A stretch of 64,000 nucleotides of DNA from Anthoceros angustus (lineage: Eukaryota > Streptophyta > Anthocerotopsida > Anthocerotales > Anthocerotaceae). The notes below the pieces were generated by a model. That model was not told where the DNA came from. It ran no database searches and was given only the letters and a program-made list of their open reading frames with translations. Shown in pieces: positions 19,187-30,602 of this stretch (positions within the stretch are counted from its first letter, which is position 1; each line of letters begins with the position of its first letter). The stretch lies in NCBI GenBank assembly GCA_010909165.1, contig MU008167.1, positions 1,228,001 through 1,292,000 on the forward strand. Reading direction: 5' to 3'. Made by a program: the position numbers and the translations under genes.

Positions 19187-20853
19187 ATGGAAGCAATGTG
19201 CTCCTTAAGCTTGTCAATAGAAGGGGTGGCAGCGACTCCAACAGCTCGCTTTAGGTGCGCTCTATCTTGGTGTGGTCCTGGTGCTGTTCACGCATGTGCA
19301 TCCTGCCGTGCTTTGTGGTTCTCATGTCTGTGTGTTGGCCTCTCCAACAGGTGTGAAGCTTGCTTCAAGCAGTTTGGTGCAATGTCCAGGCTGGTGGAGC
19401 ATGTAGCTAAGGCTGGTCATTCGCAGCATGAGCCGAAATGTGGACACTGCAAGAAGCACTGCAAATGCTTTGAGGCCCTCCGTGAGCATCTTCTTGGTAA
19501 GAGTCTTCGTTATTGAGGCAGTTGTCATTGGTCGGAGATCTCCGACAGAAGGAGAGGCACTCATTGTTTTCATTCTCAGGGCCTCTGTGCAAGAAGGAAT
19601 GCTCACAGGCGTTCTCAGAGACGGGATGTCATTACTGCTTGGAATTCGTTGATGACCGGGAAGCAGCGGCGATCCACCGTCTGACATGTCCTTGGGTTAC
19701 CACATCCACTTGCAGCAACGTAGTTACACTGTCCTTCAAACCTTTTCTTGCTCGATGCAAGTTCTGCAGTCTTTGTAGCACTATTCCAAGAACTGTCTGT
19801 TGTCATCTATTCAGACGTGGGCATGCCAGGTGCTATCAACCAAGAGGATCAGAGCGCCAGCAGGTGTTGGTGGTCAGTATGCGTCCTTCCACTCAGAGGG
19901 TGAGCGCTTACCTGCGGTGTCGCTGGACTGTGAGATGGTCGGAGGAGGAGATGATGGCTCTATCAATATATGTGCGAGAATCTGTGTGGTGGATGAAGGA
20001 GAAAACGTGCTTCTGAACACGTTTGTGAAGCCAAGCCTGTCTGTGACGGACTACAGGCAAGAAGACTGATCTGGTGCATTTCGAGTAGTCTCGCTTTGCT
20101 GGTATGCTTTCGACTGATTGTGCCTCAATCCTATCTAGACATGACATCACTCACATTGAGGCGACGGATCTGGAGAACGCAATGCCGTTTGAAGAGGCGA
20201 GAAGGAGAGTCATGGTCATTCTCCAAGGTGCTGAGAACCGTAGAAGGGGAAAGAAAGGGGTCACTAGGCTGCTGGTGGGTCATTCTTTGCACCATGACTT
20301 GGAGTGTCTAAACTTGACGTACCCTTCTCATCTGATCAGGTATACCATCCCCACTCCCTTCCCCTTCGCAAGCATCAGCTATGTTAGCACTGGGAACTCG
20401 TGGTTTCTTCCGAATCTCAATGTTCTGCATGATACCGGATTACAGGGACACAGGATGCTATCCACCCTTGTTGAGAACAAGCGGTGTCCCACACAAGCTG
20501 CGAGACCTGGCCAAGACCTACTTGGGGTAAGGCACCCACCTTCCTGAAATAGTTCCTGAAGAGCACCAAGCCTCACCGTTTCTTGCACAGTCGAAATAAG
20601 CTAAGCCTATTTTTGTTTCCAAAGGTACCAAATCCAGGATGAAGGCAGACATGACCCCTACGAAGATGCAGTTGCGGCAATGCGCATCTATCGGTGGTTA
20701 CGAACTACAGCACATAAGGGTGCCTGTCTCCCCGGCCCAAAAGAGGATATCTTCCACCGTTGGGACCCAGAGCGCTTAGAGAGCCTGAGTCCACAGGCTC
20801 TCCTCGAGCACTCCCGACCTTATTACAAGTGCTGGTGTCAAGACAACAGGTAG
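19187..20853 (+). CDS. C2H2-type DEDDh exonuclease (REXO4/ISG20-like)
   Basis: Seven exons (19187-19254, 19351-19496, 19580-19719, 19830-20056, 20139-20339, 20446-20526, 20625-20853) join to 363 residues, close to plant relatives. The N-terminus has cysteine/histidine zinc-binding runs (CEACFKQFGAMSRLVEHV; CGHCKKHCKCFEALREHL). The nuclease core has all five DEDDh residues: D151 and E153 (SLDCEMVGGG), D247 (GHSLHHDLECL), and H297 with D302 (RHDPYEDA). It ends YYKCWCQDNR. The family trims RNA 3' ends with two metal ions; the target here is unknown. The intron at 20057-20138 starts with GC. The 96-bp first intron has no stop and keeps frame, so retention would still give a protein. The exon 3/4 junction is the least certain. 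A gutted copy lies at 5340-6480. Confidence 0.85.
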
Positions 20854-21289
20854 TTGGCTGGCGAGGACTCAAGATGTGCTTCCAAGTTCCAACTTCCTTA
20901 GAAAATGAGGACTTCTTCTGGCAAGTTCCTTTGGGAAGTTGCCTGTGGACCTACCGCTCTGTTTCACCTTAGTAAGCAGATTGTTAGTGATGTCATTTGT
21001 ACTGTTTCCATTAGCGACAAAGGTCTGCAGTACTCTTGTCTGAGCTATCAATGTATTTCACTGTGTGTGTCCCTTGAGAATCCGAAGAAGCGGTCTCAAG
21101 GCACATGTTTGCAGCTCTCACGGCCACATGCGTTGGCCGGGTACTGAGTGTAAGCATCAGCTGTATCAGCAGCAGCTTAGGCATGATCTCCCGGAATAAA
21201 GGTCCAGAAGTTTGTCTGGAGTCGAGCATCACGGGTTGACAGGACCTCAGACACCATGGACCTGGTAACTTCCCCCAGCAGTTCACAAT
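20854..21289. other. 3' flank of the exonuclease gene
   Basis: No gene was recognised. Part of this flank is also present in the duplicated copy at 5340-5600. Confidence 0.5.
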
Positions 21290-21620
21290 TAGGAGGTTGT
21301 GAGGAGAGTCGACCTGGGTAGACATGGTGCAAGTTCGGACGGAAACCTACCTGACATCCCTCCTTCACAATGTCCAGCTGAGGAAGAGACAAAGCAAAAA
21401 ACGCCTACAGCAGATAACAGGCATTTCAAGAGCAGGAGGCGCACCATTAGATTGATAAGGGTTTTAACTTCCTTCAGCTGAAATGCCAAAGTATAAATGC
21501 CAATGAAGGCAAATCCAGCGATATCGACATTAGACCTTCGAAGTCCTTTGCTCTTTCTATTGGAGTGCCATCCAATTACATCGTGCTCCCTGCAGATTGC
21601 TACTTCTCTCTTCACTGACA
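21290..21620 (-). pseudogene. GT43 glycosyltransferase exon fragment
   Basis: The minus strand encodes CREHDVIGWHSNRKSKGLRR and DIAGFAFIG, matching exon 2 of the GT43 gene at 27451-27700. The remaining matches extend into that gene's intron 2 (near 21310-21400). A deletion after GFAF and frame breaks end it. It is a DNA-level partial copy, and a related scrap occurs near 5380-5450. Confidence 0.75.
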
Positions 21621-21803
21621 AGACTGGAAAAGGATCTATTGATAGATCCCTAGTTGTGCCGAAATTCAGCGGCGGCTGAACTTACCCGATCTGCCTCCCA
21701 TCTGTAGAACTATGGTAGCAGGATGGTTGTTGACAGATTTTATACATCTCATCCATCTCCAAGACACTATCTAGAAGTAATCATCGGCAACCTAACCCGT
21801 ACA

Positions 21804-22682
21804 CTAACTGTGTTGCAAAAATCCTATCAAGTTCTGGATAGGCCCGACTTCAGTGACAAGAGCCTGTGCAAACAGGCCAGCCATGGCGAACATAGCCAGT
21901 CTCCCATTCTCTATCTCCTTCGTCTTAAGCTCTGCATTGGCTTCGTCCTCGATCCCGAACCCTAACGGATCGAACGCCTTCCCACCCGGATGAATCCCGT
22001 CCAAACCCTCAATTCCCACAGCTCTTGCAAGCTCAGAAACTACCAGAAACAAAATCAATCCCGCCTCTAGCACACCAGGATGACTCACAAAATGCTCCCT
22101 GGCAGCAATGAACCAAACCCCGCCGTCACCAAGCTGCAGAATCTCCGGCAACAGGCATCCCACCACCCCGAGCATGGCCCAGCGCCCGTTCATGACTTCC
22201 TTCCCTCTGAGCTGCTTAAATATGGCAGGGTCTCTGGCCAGGCCGAGAGGATCCATGCCGTAATCTCCCGGAAACTCCCCGCGCAGGTAAGCTGGAATCG
22301 GGCCGGGCCATTTCGGCCTACGAGGACCGTAGAAGACAGAGCGCGCGTCCTGCGACGGAGGCACGGAACGGCCGTAGACGCTGTACCAACGGGAGGCCGG
22401 AGTTGAAGCCCGCCGCAGCTTCGTGGAAGTTGCTGTGACGTCTGCTGCCACCAGCTCCTCAGGCGGCCGTCCATCAGGGAATGCCTCCTGTGCTTGCGCA
22501 ATCAGGCTGAAGACATCGTCCAGACCTACATCCGTCATTGCGTCGTCTTCCCCCTCTTCCTCCTGCACTGCGGCTCGGCACTGCCATCGCGACCGCCATA
22601 ACCGGCTGCGTTCCCGGAGGCCAGGCGCCGGGCCGGCGGCGGCGGCGAGCGTCACGGGGCCGAGAACACCCGCTCCCGCCAT
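21804..22682 (-). CDS. Divergent light-harvesting chlorophyll a/b-binding protein
   Basis: This is an intronless 292-residue gene with ATG at 22682 and TAG at 21804. The first ~40 residues are rich in Ala and Arg, consistent with a plastid transit peptide. An acidic linker follows (EEEGEDD, residues 41-47) and then the LHC fold: YLRGEFPGDYGMDPLGL (132-148), first helix KEVMNGRWAMLGVVG (161-175), middle helix LEAGLILFLVVSELAR (205-220) and third helix KEIENGRLAMFAMAG (255-269). E162/R167 and E256/R261 can form the usual helix-locking ion pairs. The chlorophyll ligand that is often His in the first helix is Asn165, as known for red-shifted Lhca3 and Lhca4. The linker between the transit peptide and YGPRRPKW (about 45-118) is unusually long. 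The exact subfamily could not be settled by eye; Lhca- and Lhcb5-like words both occur. Confidence 0.88.
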   Translation of the reverse strand: MAGAGVLGPVTLAAAAGPAPGLRERSRLWRSRWQCRAAVQEEEGEDDAMTDVGLDDVFSLIAQAQEAFPDGRPPEELVAADVTATSTKLRRASTPASRWYSVYGRSVPPSQDARSVFYGPRRPKWPGPIPAYLRGEFPGDYGMDPLGLARDPAIFKQLRGKEVMNGRWAMLGVVGCLLPEILQLGDGGVWFIAAREHFVSHPGVLEAGLILFLVVSELARAVGIEGLDGIHPGGKAFDPLGFGIEDEANAELKTKEIENGRLAMFAMAGLFAQALVTEVGPIQNLIGFLQHS

Positions 22683-23418
22683 CGCCAGAAAGCTTCACCA
22701 ACAGCTCCCGCTCGCTTTCGTCTTCTCGGAAGCTTCTTCGGAAACAGAAAAAACACATCGACACCTTTAGCGCTTTTATCTAGACACTTCCATTCATCTC
22801 ACATTTTTCAGCTGAAACGAGGACATAAAGGAGGAATTGCAGATACTTACAGGGTCCGGGGCCGAGGACAGGCTTAACCGCCGCTGGTGTCGGCCGTAGT
22901 GAAGCTGGCCTTATCCGGCTAGACTGCCTGGCAGTTAGTTGGGGATCGAACGGTTCTGATGGCGTTCGGTTACTGGGAGACTGGATGGCTTGGATCAGTC
23001 CGATTCCCATCTTCACGCCACATGGTGCCCAACTCTAGGGCTTGAGATAATGGCTCTCCTCCCTGCCTGGATCGCCTGGATCTGCAACAGGGGAGGAGGC
23101 AATTGGTCTGAGAGGAGGATGCATGGGGATGATGGGTTCATTTGTTGTGGCAGGCTGGAGTGCAACAGACCTGCAATTGGGTGTAACTGCAGTCAGTGCA
23201 TCCTTTCCCCTTCGATACTGTCAGGGTTCTGATGGGGCTGGAAGATGATGCGATGGAAGTGAGAGCATGTTTGCCGAGATGGTTGCACCTGGGTCCAGCT
23301 TGGAGTCCATCGAGTTCTGGTGCATCTGATTGAGAGCTCTGCCATGGCCGATAGCTTGGTGCGACACACGGAGGCTTCTCCGTAGTTGGGTTTCAGAGTT
23401 CAGAATCTGGCTGGGGTC
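22683..23418. promoter_or_regulatory. Divergent promoter region, LHC gene / K+ transporter
   Basis: The LHC gene starts leftward at 22682 and the transporter rightward at 23419. Reading toward the LHC gene there is a GATAAAAG word (about 22772-22779), similar to light-response GATA elements. No clear TATA box was identified for either gene. Confidence 0.4.
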
Positions 23419-26400
23419 ATGGACCAAGTTGACAAACAAGATGATGAGCACGTTGACAGCCTTGAGCATGGGTCGGTGGAGAAGGAAAGGTCGAGTGTTT
23501 CATGGAGGTGGAGAGTGAACCCTGGACGTACCTGGTGAACTTGTTGTTGTTCGAAGTCTCTTGCTTGCATCACGGTGGGTATGACTGTGTTGTGGGAAAC
23601 TGCTCAGTGCTGAGACGTTGGAGCCCAAAAAGATTCCTCCGGAGATGGAGTTGGAGAGCGTTGCACAGACAGTCACTCTCAGCACGGTAGGTGCCAAAGG
23701 AACTGGAGACATAAGGTTGCAACATGATGGTCTGGTCGGTGCAACCAGCAAAGACAGCCTTGTCTCTCATTGTGCAGTCTTTGCCTTCCAGGCTGCTGCT
23801 TCGAAATACAGAGTCCTGCTGCTGGCTTATCAGAGCATGGGAGTCATCTACGGAGACCTGGGAACGTCCCCACTGTACGTCTTCTCATCCACATTCGCAG
23901 AAACTGCCCTTGACAGGGTGGAGGTACTGGGTGCCATGTCCCTGATCTTCTGGACTCTCACGCTGATCGGTCTGCTCAAGTACGTCTTCATCGTCCTAAA
24001 CGCCGACGACAATGGTGAAGGTGAGGTCTATCCTACCCTTGCAGACCCAGCATCTTGCTCAATGCCACCTCCAAACGTAACACTTTCCTCCTGATAGTAG
24101 CCTCGTTCGTGCTCTTGGTTAACAGGAGGAACTGCTGCATTGTATACTTTGCTCTGCAGGCATGCCAGATGCAGCCTTCTCGCCTCGCAGCACACCTCCG
24201 ACACGGAGCTGGCAAACTACAGCCGCAGGGGCTCTGTGGGAGCAACTCCCAAAGTCAGATTAATCCTGGAGAAGAGCAAACTGTTGAAGAAAGCCTTGCT
24301 GCTGTTCGTCATGCTGGGAAGCTCCATGGTAATAGGAGACGGCATCCTAACTCCAGCCATCTCTGGTGAGTTTCCGTTCCCCTTCACTTCCTCTTATGCA
24401 GCAGCTCTCCAGACATAACAGCACCACCTGACTCGCTCAACTCACCACTACTGCCTGCCTCACGTGCCGCAGTTCTGTCCGCCATTGAAGGAATCCAAGT
24501 GCAAGCTCCACATCTGGGCAAGAGTATGCCCACCTGCCCCCATGTAACACAAACCCTCCTTCCTGACGATGCAGAAATCATCATGCTACTCACTCATGTA
24601 GATGACATCCCTCCTCTCCTCCCAATGCAGACATGGTGGTGCTCATAACATGCGCCATCCTGCTAGCCCTCTTCCTGCTCCAAAGCAAGGGCACAGACAA
24701 AGTAGGCTTCCTCTTCGCCCCCATCGTCATCACCTGGCTGCTCCTGATCGGTTCCCTGGGCACCTACAACATTGCCAAGTACAAACCCAGCATCTTCCGA
24801 GCCATAGGCCCGCAGTACGCCATCAGATTCTTCCTGAAGAAGAAGAAGCAGGGGTGGACGGAGCTGGGGGGCGTGGTGCTCTGCATCACAGGCACAGAGG
24901 CCATGTTCGCCGACCTGGGCCACTTCTCCAAGCCATCCATCCAGGTGAGCTGTGCTCTGCGCTGCAACCCTAACCCTAGGCCATTCCATCTCCATGGTCA
25001 CACAATCCCCCGTGATGCTGTGCAGATTGCCTTCGCAGGTGTGGTGTACCCGTCCCTCATCCTGGCCTACTTCGGGCAGGCCGCGTACCTGAGCATCCAC
25101 CCCGAGAACGTGGCAGTGGCCTTCTACAAATCCGTGCCCAAGGCAGTGTACTGGCCCACTCTGGTGATGGCCACCCTGGCCACCATCGTGGCCAGCCAGG
25201 CCATGATCTCCGGCGCCTTCTCCGTCATCAAGCAGACCATGGCGCTGGGCTGCTTCCCCCGCGTCAAAATCATCCACACCTCCAAGACCGTGCAGGGGCA
25301 GATCTACATCCCGGAAGTGAACTACATGCTCATGCTGCTCTCCATCGCCGTCGTCGTGGGCTTCGGCACCGCCAACGCCCTGGGCCACGCATACGGTACG
25401 TCTTCATCCCAGCGCACCGCCATCCCTCCGCCATCGCACCTTGCCGTCTGAGCGTGAACCACCCACGAAGAGAAACGGAAGCAAGCCACTTGATACATAA
25501 ACGTACCAACGTAGCACATCATCATGACCTGGTGGTCACATGACGGGAGGGGGTCACGTGATGAGGAAGGTGGTAGCGTGATGAGGAGGGTGGTCACGTG
25601 ATGAGGAAGGTGGTCACGTGATGAGGAAGGTGGTCACGTGCTGAGGAAGGTGGTCACGTGGTGCGTGGGTGCAGGCATCGCGGTGGTGTCGGTGATGCTC
25701 ATCACGAGCGTGCTGGTGGCGCTGGTGATGGTGGTGGTGTGGCTGTGGCACCCCGCCTTGGCGACCCTGTTCGTGGCGGTGTTCGGATGCGGCGAGGGCA
25801 TATACCTGAGCGCGGCGCTGGTGAAGGTGCCGGGAGGGGGCTGGGTGCCGCTCCTCCTGGGCGGGGCGCTGCTGGGGATCATGTACGTATGGCACTACGG
25901 TACGTACAGCAAGCGCAGATACGACGCGGAACATACGGCCGCCATGGACGCGGTGGCGGCCGATGTGGGCGCGGCGCAGTCGCAGGTGCCGCTGCCCGGG
26001 ATAGGCTTCTTCTACAGCGAGCTGGTGAGCTCGGTTCCGCCCACTTTCACGCACTTCCTGCGCAGCCTACCGGCGGTCCACCAGGTGCTGGTGTTCGTGT
26101 GCGTGAAGCCCGTACCGGTCACAAGCGTGCTACCGGGCGAGCGCCTCCTGCTGCGCCGCCTACCGGTCCGCAACTGCTACCAGTGCGTGCTGCGCTACGG
26201 CTACACCGACACGCACGTGCGGGGGAGGGATTTCGAGGACCTGGTGATGCAGGGGCTCGGGGTGTTGCTGTCGGTCCCGGAACCGGGCCCAGACGGCGAA
26301 CGGGACGAGCACGGGCACCGCCGCGGGCCGGGGACCAGTTTCCTGCAGGTGGATCCTGGGCGGGCGGGGACCAGGGGTGAAAGTGGGAGTGGGAGTGGGA

Positions 26401-26649
26401 GTGGGAGTGGGAGTGGGAGTGGGACCCGTCGGGTTGGAGCTGAGCTGCCTGCGCGCCGCCCGGGAGCGGGGGATTGTGCATGTTGTGGGCCGGTCGGAGA
26501 TACAGGCTACTCCCGGTTCCAGCTGGCTGCGCCGGTTTGTATTGGACACGGCGTATGCTGCTCTCAGGAGGAACTGCCGGTCCAGTGTGTCTGCACTTGG
26601 CATCCCAGCCGACCGGCTTATTGAAGTGGGTATCATATGTGACATTTGA
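23419..26649 (+). CDS. KT/HAK/KUP potassium transporter
   Basis: Eight exons (23419-23507, 23812-24020, 24126-24365, 24473-24523, 24631-24944, 25026-25395, 25675-26376, 26420-26649) give 734 residues. After a short acidic N-terminus ([10 protein letters not shown]) comes the family start [20 protein letters not shown], then [11 protein letters not shown], a long hydrophobic core with [39 protein letters not shown] and [12 protein letters not shown], and the tail [22 protein letters not shown]. The family drives H+-coupled K+ uptake across plasma or vacuolar membranes. An alternative start at 23645 runs directly into exon 2. Intron 6 holds a CACGTG-bearing minisatellite. The last junction is odd: a GTGGGA microsatellite separates two frames and must be either a 43-bp intron or a frameshift. 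Confidence 0.92.
25551..25660. repeat. 20-bp minisatellite with CACGTG in transporter intron 6
   Basis: About five and a half units of tggtcacgtgatgaggaagg lie in intron 6 (25396-25674). Five of six carry an intact CACGTG, the core of the plant G-box bound by bZIP and bHLH factors; the unit at 25571 reads agcgtg instead. Regulatory function is not shown by sequence alone. Confidence 0.9.
26381..26424. repeat. GTGGGA hexanucleotide microsatellite
   Basis: About seven GTGGGA units lie at the point where the transporter's reading frame shifts. In the model used here most of them form the last intron (26377-26419). Confidence 0.85.
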
Positions 26650-27125
26650 TACATTTATGCATGGAGACGGCAATATGTATCTTGCTGGCTGGCTACATAG
26701 CTACTAATCTACATTTCCCAAAGTCTTAAAGTCCAGAAAAAATGCAATGGGGGATATAATCTCGCCCTCTCATCGCGACATTTTGGTACATCATGGATGG
26801 TGAAAATTTTTACACTCAGGTGGCCGACTCGCATCCATAGGAGCTATGGCCAACGAATCAATGTGGCAGATGTGAAGCTCCTTGCTTGCACCTCCCGTCA
26901 ACTTGTCCAGGTTTCTCCCAAAGAGTGGAACTTGTCGGTGAAGCTCTAGCGCTACCTCTTCTCACAGCGTTTCTGGTGAGCCTTCCTCACGGAGGTGGTA
27001 AATGCAGCTGTAATCGTACAGACAGAAGACAAGCAAGCCTGGCAGCCATTCAGAGCAATACGCCAGCTGATGCCAGCAAAACTTTGCCCCTCTCATCAGA
27101 GCTGCAGTCTTCAAAGTGAGGCCTG
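26650..27125. other. Convergent 3' spacer, K+ transporter / GT43
   Basis: This lies between the transporter stop and the GT43 stop on the opposite strand. No gene was recognised; it presumably holds both 3' untranslated regions. Confidence 0.5.
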
Positions 27126-28854
27126 TCAGGCAGATGGGTCATACGCAGAGATCACGGATGGCAGATGGTCTTTAAGAACCCACCCTGCAGGATATGGCAG
27201 ACCTGGAGTCTCAAAATGTAGGTGCCAAACCATCACCTTGGAGCATCCGCTAGGAAGGCCCTCCATCTGGCTTTCATCCTCCACCAGTTGCTCTATAAAG
27301 GTTGTCTCCTGCACGATACAACACGATGAGGAATCAGAGCCCACCATTTAAAGATCGTCATCAACAAACTAACTGAGCACAAGACGTTTGGACTGCGGTC
27401 TCTACTCCTCATCCAGTGTAGACATCGGGCAAGCTCGGACAGCAAACTACCTGGAATCCCTCCTTAACAGTGTCCAGCTGCCGAATGGGATCACGTATCC
27501 ATCTCCCCCACCTTTGAGGATCCCAGAGTATGGTGCTATTGAAGGCAAATCCAGCCATATCAACATGGAATCTTCGAAGTCTCTTGCTCTTTTCATTGGT
27601 ATGCCATCCAATTACTTCGTGCTCCCTGCACACAGGCCCCTCCAGAACAGCCTTCGCTTTGCCTGGAACCAAAAACGCCACGGGCCAAGTTCCAAATCTC
27701 CTGCAAGGCGATCATGAGAACATCACGAACGGGCTGAAAATACTCAAAAGGGGTTAACTAGAAGGTGCAGCTATTACATGAGCGCTGTTCAGCCTAGCTA
27801 CCAGCAGCAACTCAAATCACTTTAGGTCATGTGGGTTTCACCAGTAGGAAAACCTATCCGGAGCTCCCTTTGGTGTGAGGTTTGAGCCTAAGTGCAGCAG
27901 GGCACCCCACAATGACAGAAACCGATACTCAAGGCAGCATGGCCACAAGGGAAGGATACCAGGAGCTTACTTGACCTCTCTCAGTTGCTCAAAAAGCTCC
28001 ATGGTGTAAACATTGTCATCGTCAGCAAAGTAAACAATACCGTCAAGCTGGTGATGCTCAATATGAGCAAGAGCTGCATTTCTCTGCGATATCCCACGGT
28101 CTTTGATATCTGTCGTGGTAGCATTACAGCTTATATGCCGATACATCAAGCCTGTCGTTCTTAAAAGCTGTACTGTATCTGCCGACTGACAATATTCCTC
28201 CACAACAATCCACAAAAGAGGCGGAGGAACCAACTTCAGAGTATGCGCTAGGCGTGTCATATAGTACGCCTGAAGAGGCCTGTTGTATGTGGGAGTAACA
28301 ATGATAAGTGGCTTAAGAGGGACTGTCCACTCCTTTCTTACCCCCGTAGTCGACCCTAAGCTCCACTTAGAAGCACCTCGATGACGATGTGACGACTTGC
28401 CGTGTATTCTCGTCTCATCTCCCGTCGTGAAATGTGGCTCACCAGGCATGTCCAGGTCAGGGTTGTTGAATGATTCCAAAAAAAACTCCCGTCTCGCGTG
28501 ATACCAGCTCAGTGGCGTCAAGCCAAAAACTAATCCCACAAAGAAACAAAGAAACACCAGAGACACTGACTTTCTGAAGCTGCTTCCCTTGAATTTGGAC
28601 TTATCCGGGCCTCCTAATTTTACAGTCCTAAACCATGAAAAAGTCCTCAACCATGAAAAGAACGAAGGCGACAGAGCTGCAACCTTGTTATAATACGCTT
28701 CTGCTGGTGAGGCGGCAGCAGTAGGCGAGTTCAACCCTGTTGGACTCATCGACGGGGAAACACTCGCAGATCCATAACCTGTGCTTGAGGGAACTACAAA
28801 GGGGGAGCCATTCGGGATGTTCTGAATCGAGAGAGCTCTTCGTAGTGATGCCAT
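27126..28854 (-). CDS. IRX9H: GT43 xylan glycosyltransferase, IRX9H-like
   Basis: Three exons (28854-27971, 27700-27451, 27308-27126) join to 438 residues. The opening MASLRRALS fits the IRX9-homolog group, which is why I took this ATG and not the upstream in-frame non-ATG codon. One membrane helix (about 96-113, [17 protein letters not shown]) makes it a type II Golgi protein. The catalytic domain has [19 protein letters not shown] (185-202), [43 protein letters not shown] (the DDD at 278-280 binds metal and nucleotide sugar), [46 protein letters not shown] and a tail with [19 protein letters not shown]9/IRX14-type proteins act together to extend the xylan backbone. A partial decayed copy lies at 21290-21620. 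Confidence 0.93.
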
Positions 28855-30180
28855 AGCCTCTGAGGGAAGAATTCCATACAATGTGAAGTCACGGGAGTGG
28901 AACTCGATCAGCGCTGATGCCAACAGAGTATGAGACAGTTGCCTGCAGCAGAAATAATGACCTCTCTAGGCTGAGAGGTTCACAACCATCAACCAAAGCC
29001 TCTGTTCAAAAAGAGTTCAGGCAAGAGTCGTGAAGGAAACTTTTGCTACTCAGAAACAGGATAAAGGCAAAGGCCTGCCAAACATGCGTGTGCAGCTACA
29101 TGAAGAAGTATTGACAGTTGCAGCAGAAAGCATCAGCTCAGGCATTAGGGTAACAACGCCATAAAACCTAGACCAGAGCCTTGTATAGTTCCAGGGGAAA
29201 TGTGCACTGGCAACAGGACAAGGCAGTGCACTACCAGCTACCTGCAACGAGGAATCAAATTCCAGGATGTGCATGGAACTCACGTCACAGGCCACGGCCT
29301 AAGGACGCGAAGAATGGACATCAAGAGAGCACTTCAGGACAAATCGACAGCACAGAGTCGGATCGATCGATCTGGGAGACCGACAGAACACGACACCAGT
29401 GAAATGATCTTACACAATATTCTAGCCACAATGTGCCAGGGAAAAAAACAGACGCACTGCAACGCAAACGAGAATCCAACACAGCAGGGTGCACTCGAGC
29501 TACCAAAACCGAAGTGAAAATTGCTCTGCTGACATTCAGCACCCGGAGCCAAACTCTAAAATTCCCAAACAGCATGTATCTGCCTCCATCAACACCGAAT
29601 TTCCTCACATTCTGAGCATGAACGTCTTGCACCGTAACCAAACCCGCTCCAACAGCGTAAAGCAGCTCCGCAGACAACGTCAACTCCAGAAAACTTCAGA
29701 AAATCAGGAGTCATGGTGACATCAGCCACAGCTCCTCGCCAACTCTGCGACTTCACTGAGCCGCAGAACCAAACATTCCAATGAAGGCAGAAATTCCACG
29801 CTCTACAGCTGCTACTCAAACGAGTCCAAAATCCTCACCAAAGCTCCTCCGACACACCACAACCGCGCGGCACAACGGCCACACGCAGTGACACACTGGA
29901 CTGACAGCTCCGCTGCTGCTGGTCCCGATTGGACCAACAATCGAGGCAAAGAGGGCGGAAAGTGCCAGGAGCGTCGAAGGGGAAAGGTGGGAGGGAGAGC
30001 TGGAACAGGCGAAACCGGCGAAACCGGCGAAGCCTAAGAACCTGGCGGAAATGCATCCGGGCTGTATATAGGGCGGGTAAAAGGCCTGTCCGTCGTAGGT
30101 GCGAGCCTCACTCGGAAAAAAAATACTTTGTAACGTATGTGGAATGATGTAGTCTACATAGACGAAGGTGGACACCAAAA
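28855..30180. promoter_or_regulatory. 5' region of the GT43 gene
   Basis: This is GC-moderate sequence without a coding family match. A TATATA word at about 30065-30070 reads as a TATA box in either direction and could be the minus-strand core promoter, which would imply a long or intron-bearing 5' leader. A 9-bp triplication (ggcgaaacc) lies at 30001-30030. Confidence 0.35.
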
Positions 30181-30584
30181 CCTACGGAGGATTGCTGAGC
30201 AGGAGTAATTCTATCATTTAACACTTCGGCAGGGCCCTTTAAGTTAATATTAAGATTCTAAAGTTTTCGAAAATAATTACAAACACTTCGATAAATTTAT
30301 AGAATATATTTTATCTTTTTATTTAGCATACCACCTTCTAATTATCATCATCAAGTAGGAAATCTCGCACGAGGGAGACTTGGTACCCACATCCTAATAT
30401 GGCTAAAATTATGTCGAGTACTTAAGAAAGGTTTCACGCACATGGATCTCATACTTGGGAAACTAGGTCTTACTCAATTAGATTTCATGCATTAGGTAGT
30501 TATGGGAAAGGCATTCGAGGGGAATAGGACTTTCCTTTTTACTATTAGCCCTTTTTGAGTTGTTCCTCCTCGGATTTCAGGGGT

Positions 30585-30602
30585 AGATGGGATTCCCCAT
30601 CT
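30585..30602. repeat. GATGGG-family hairpin, member 2
   Basis: AGATGGGATTCCCCATCT has one stem mismatch. The upstream flank matches that of member 1 at 3069. Confidence 0.65.

Noticed and set aside
24663-25388. 241-residue minus-strand frame
   Set aside because: It is antisense to conserved exons of the K+ transporter and has a His/Gly/Glu-rich composition typical of a shadow frame.
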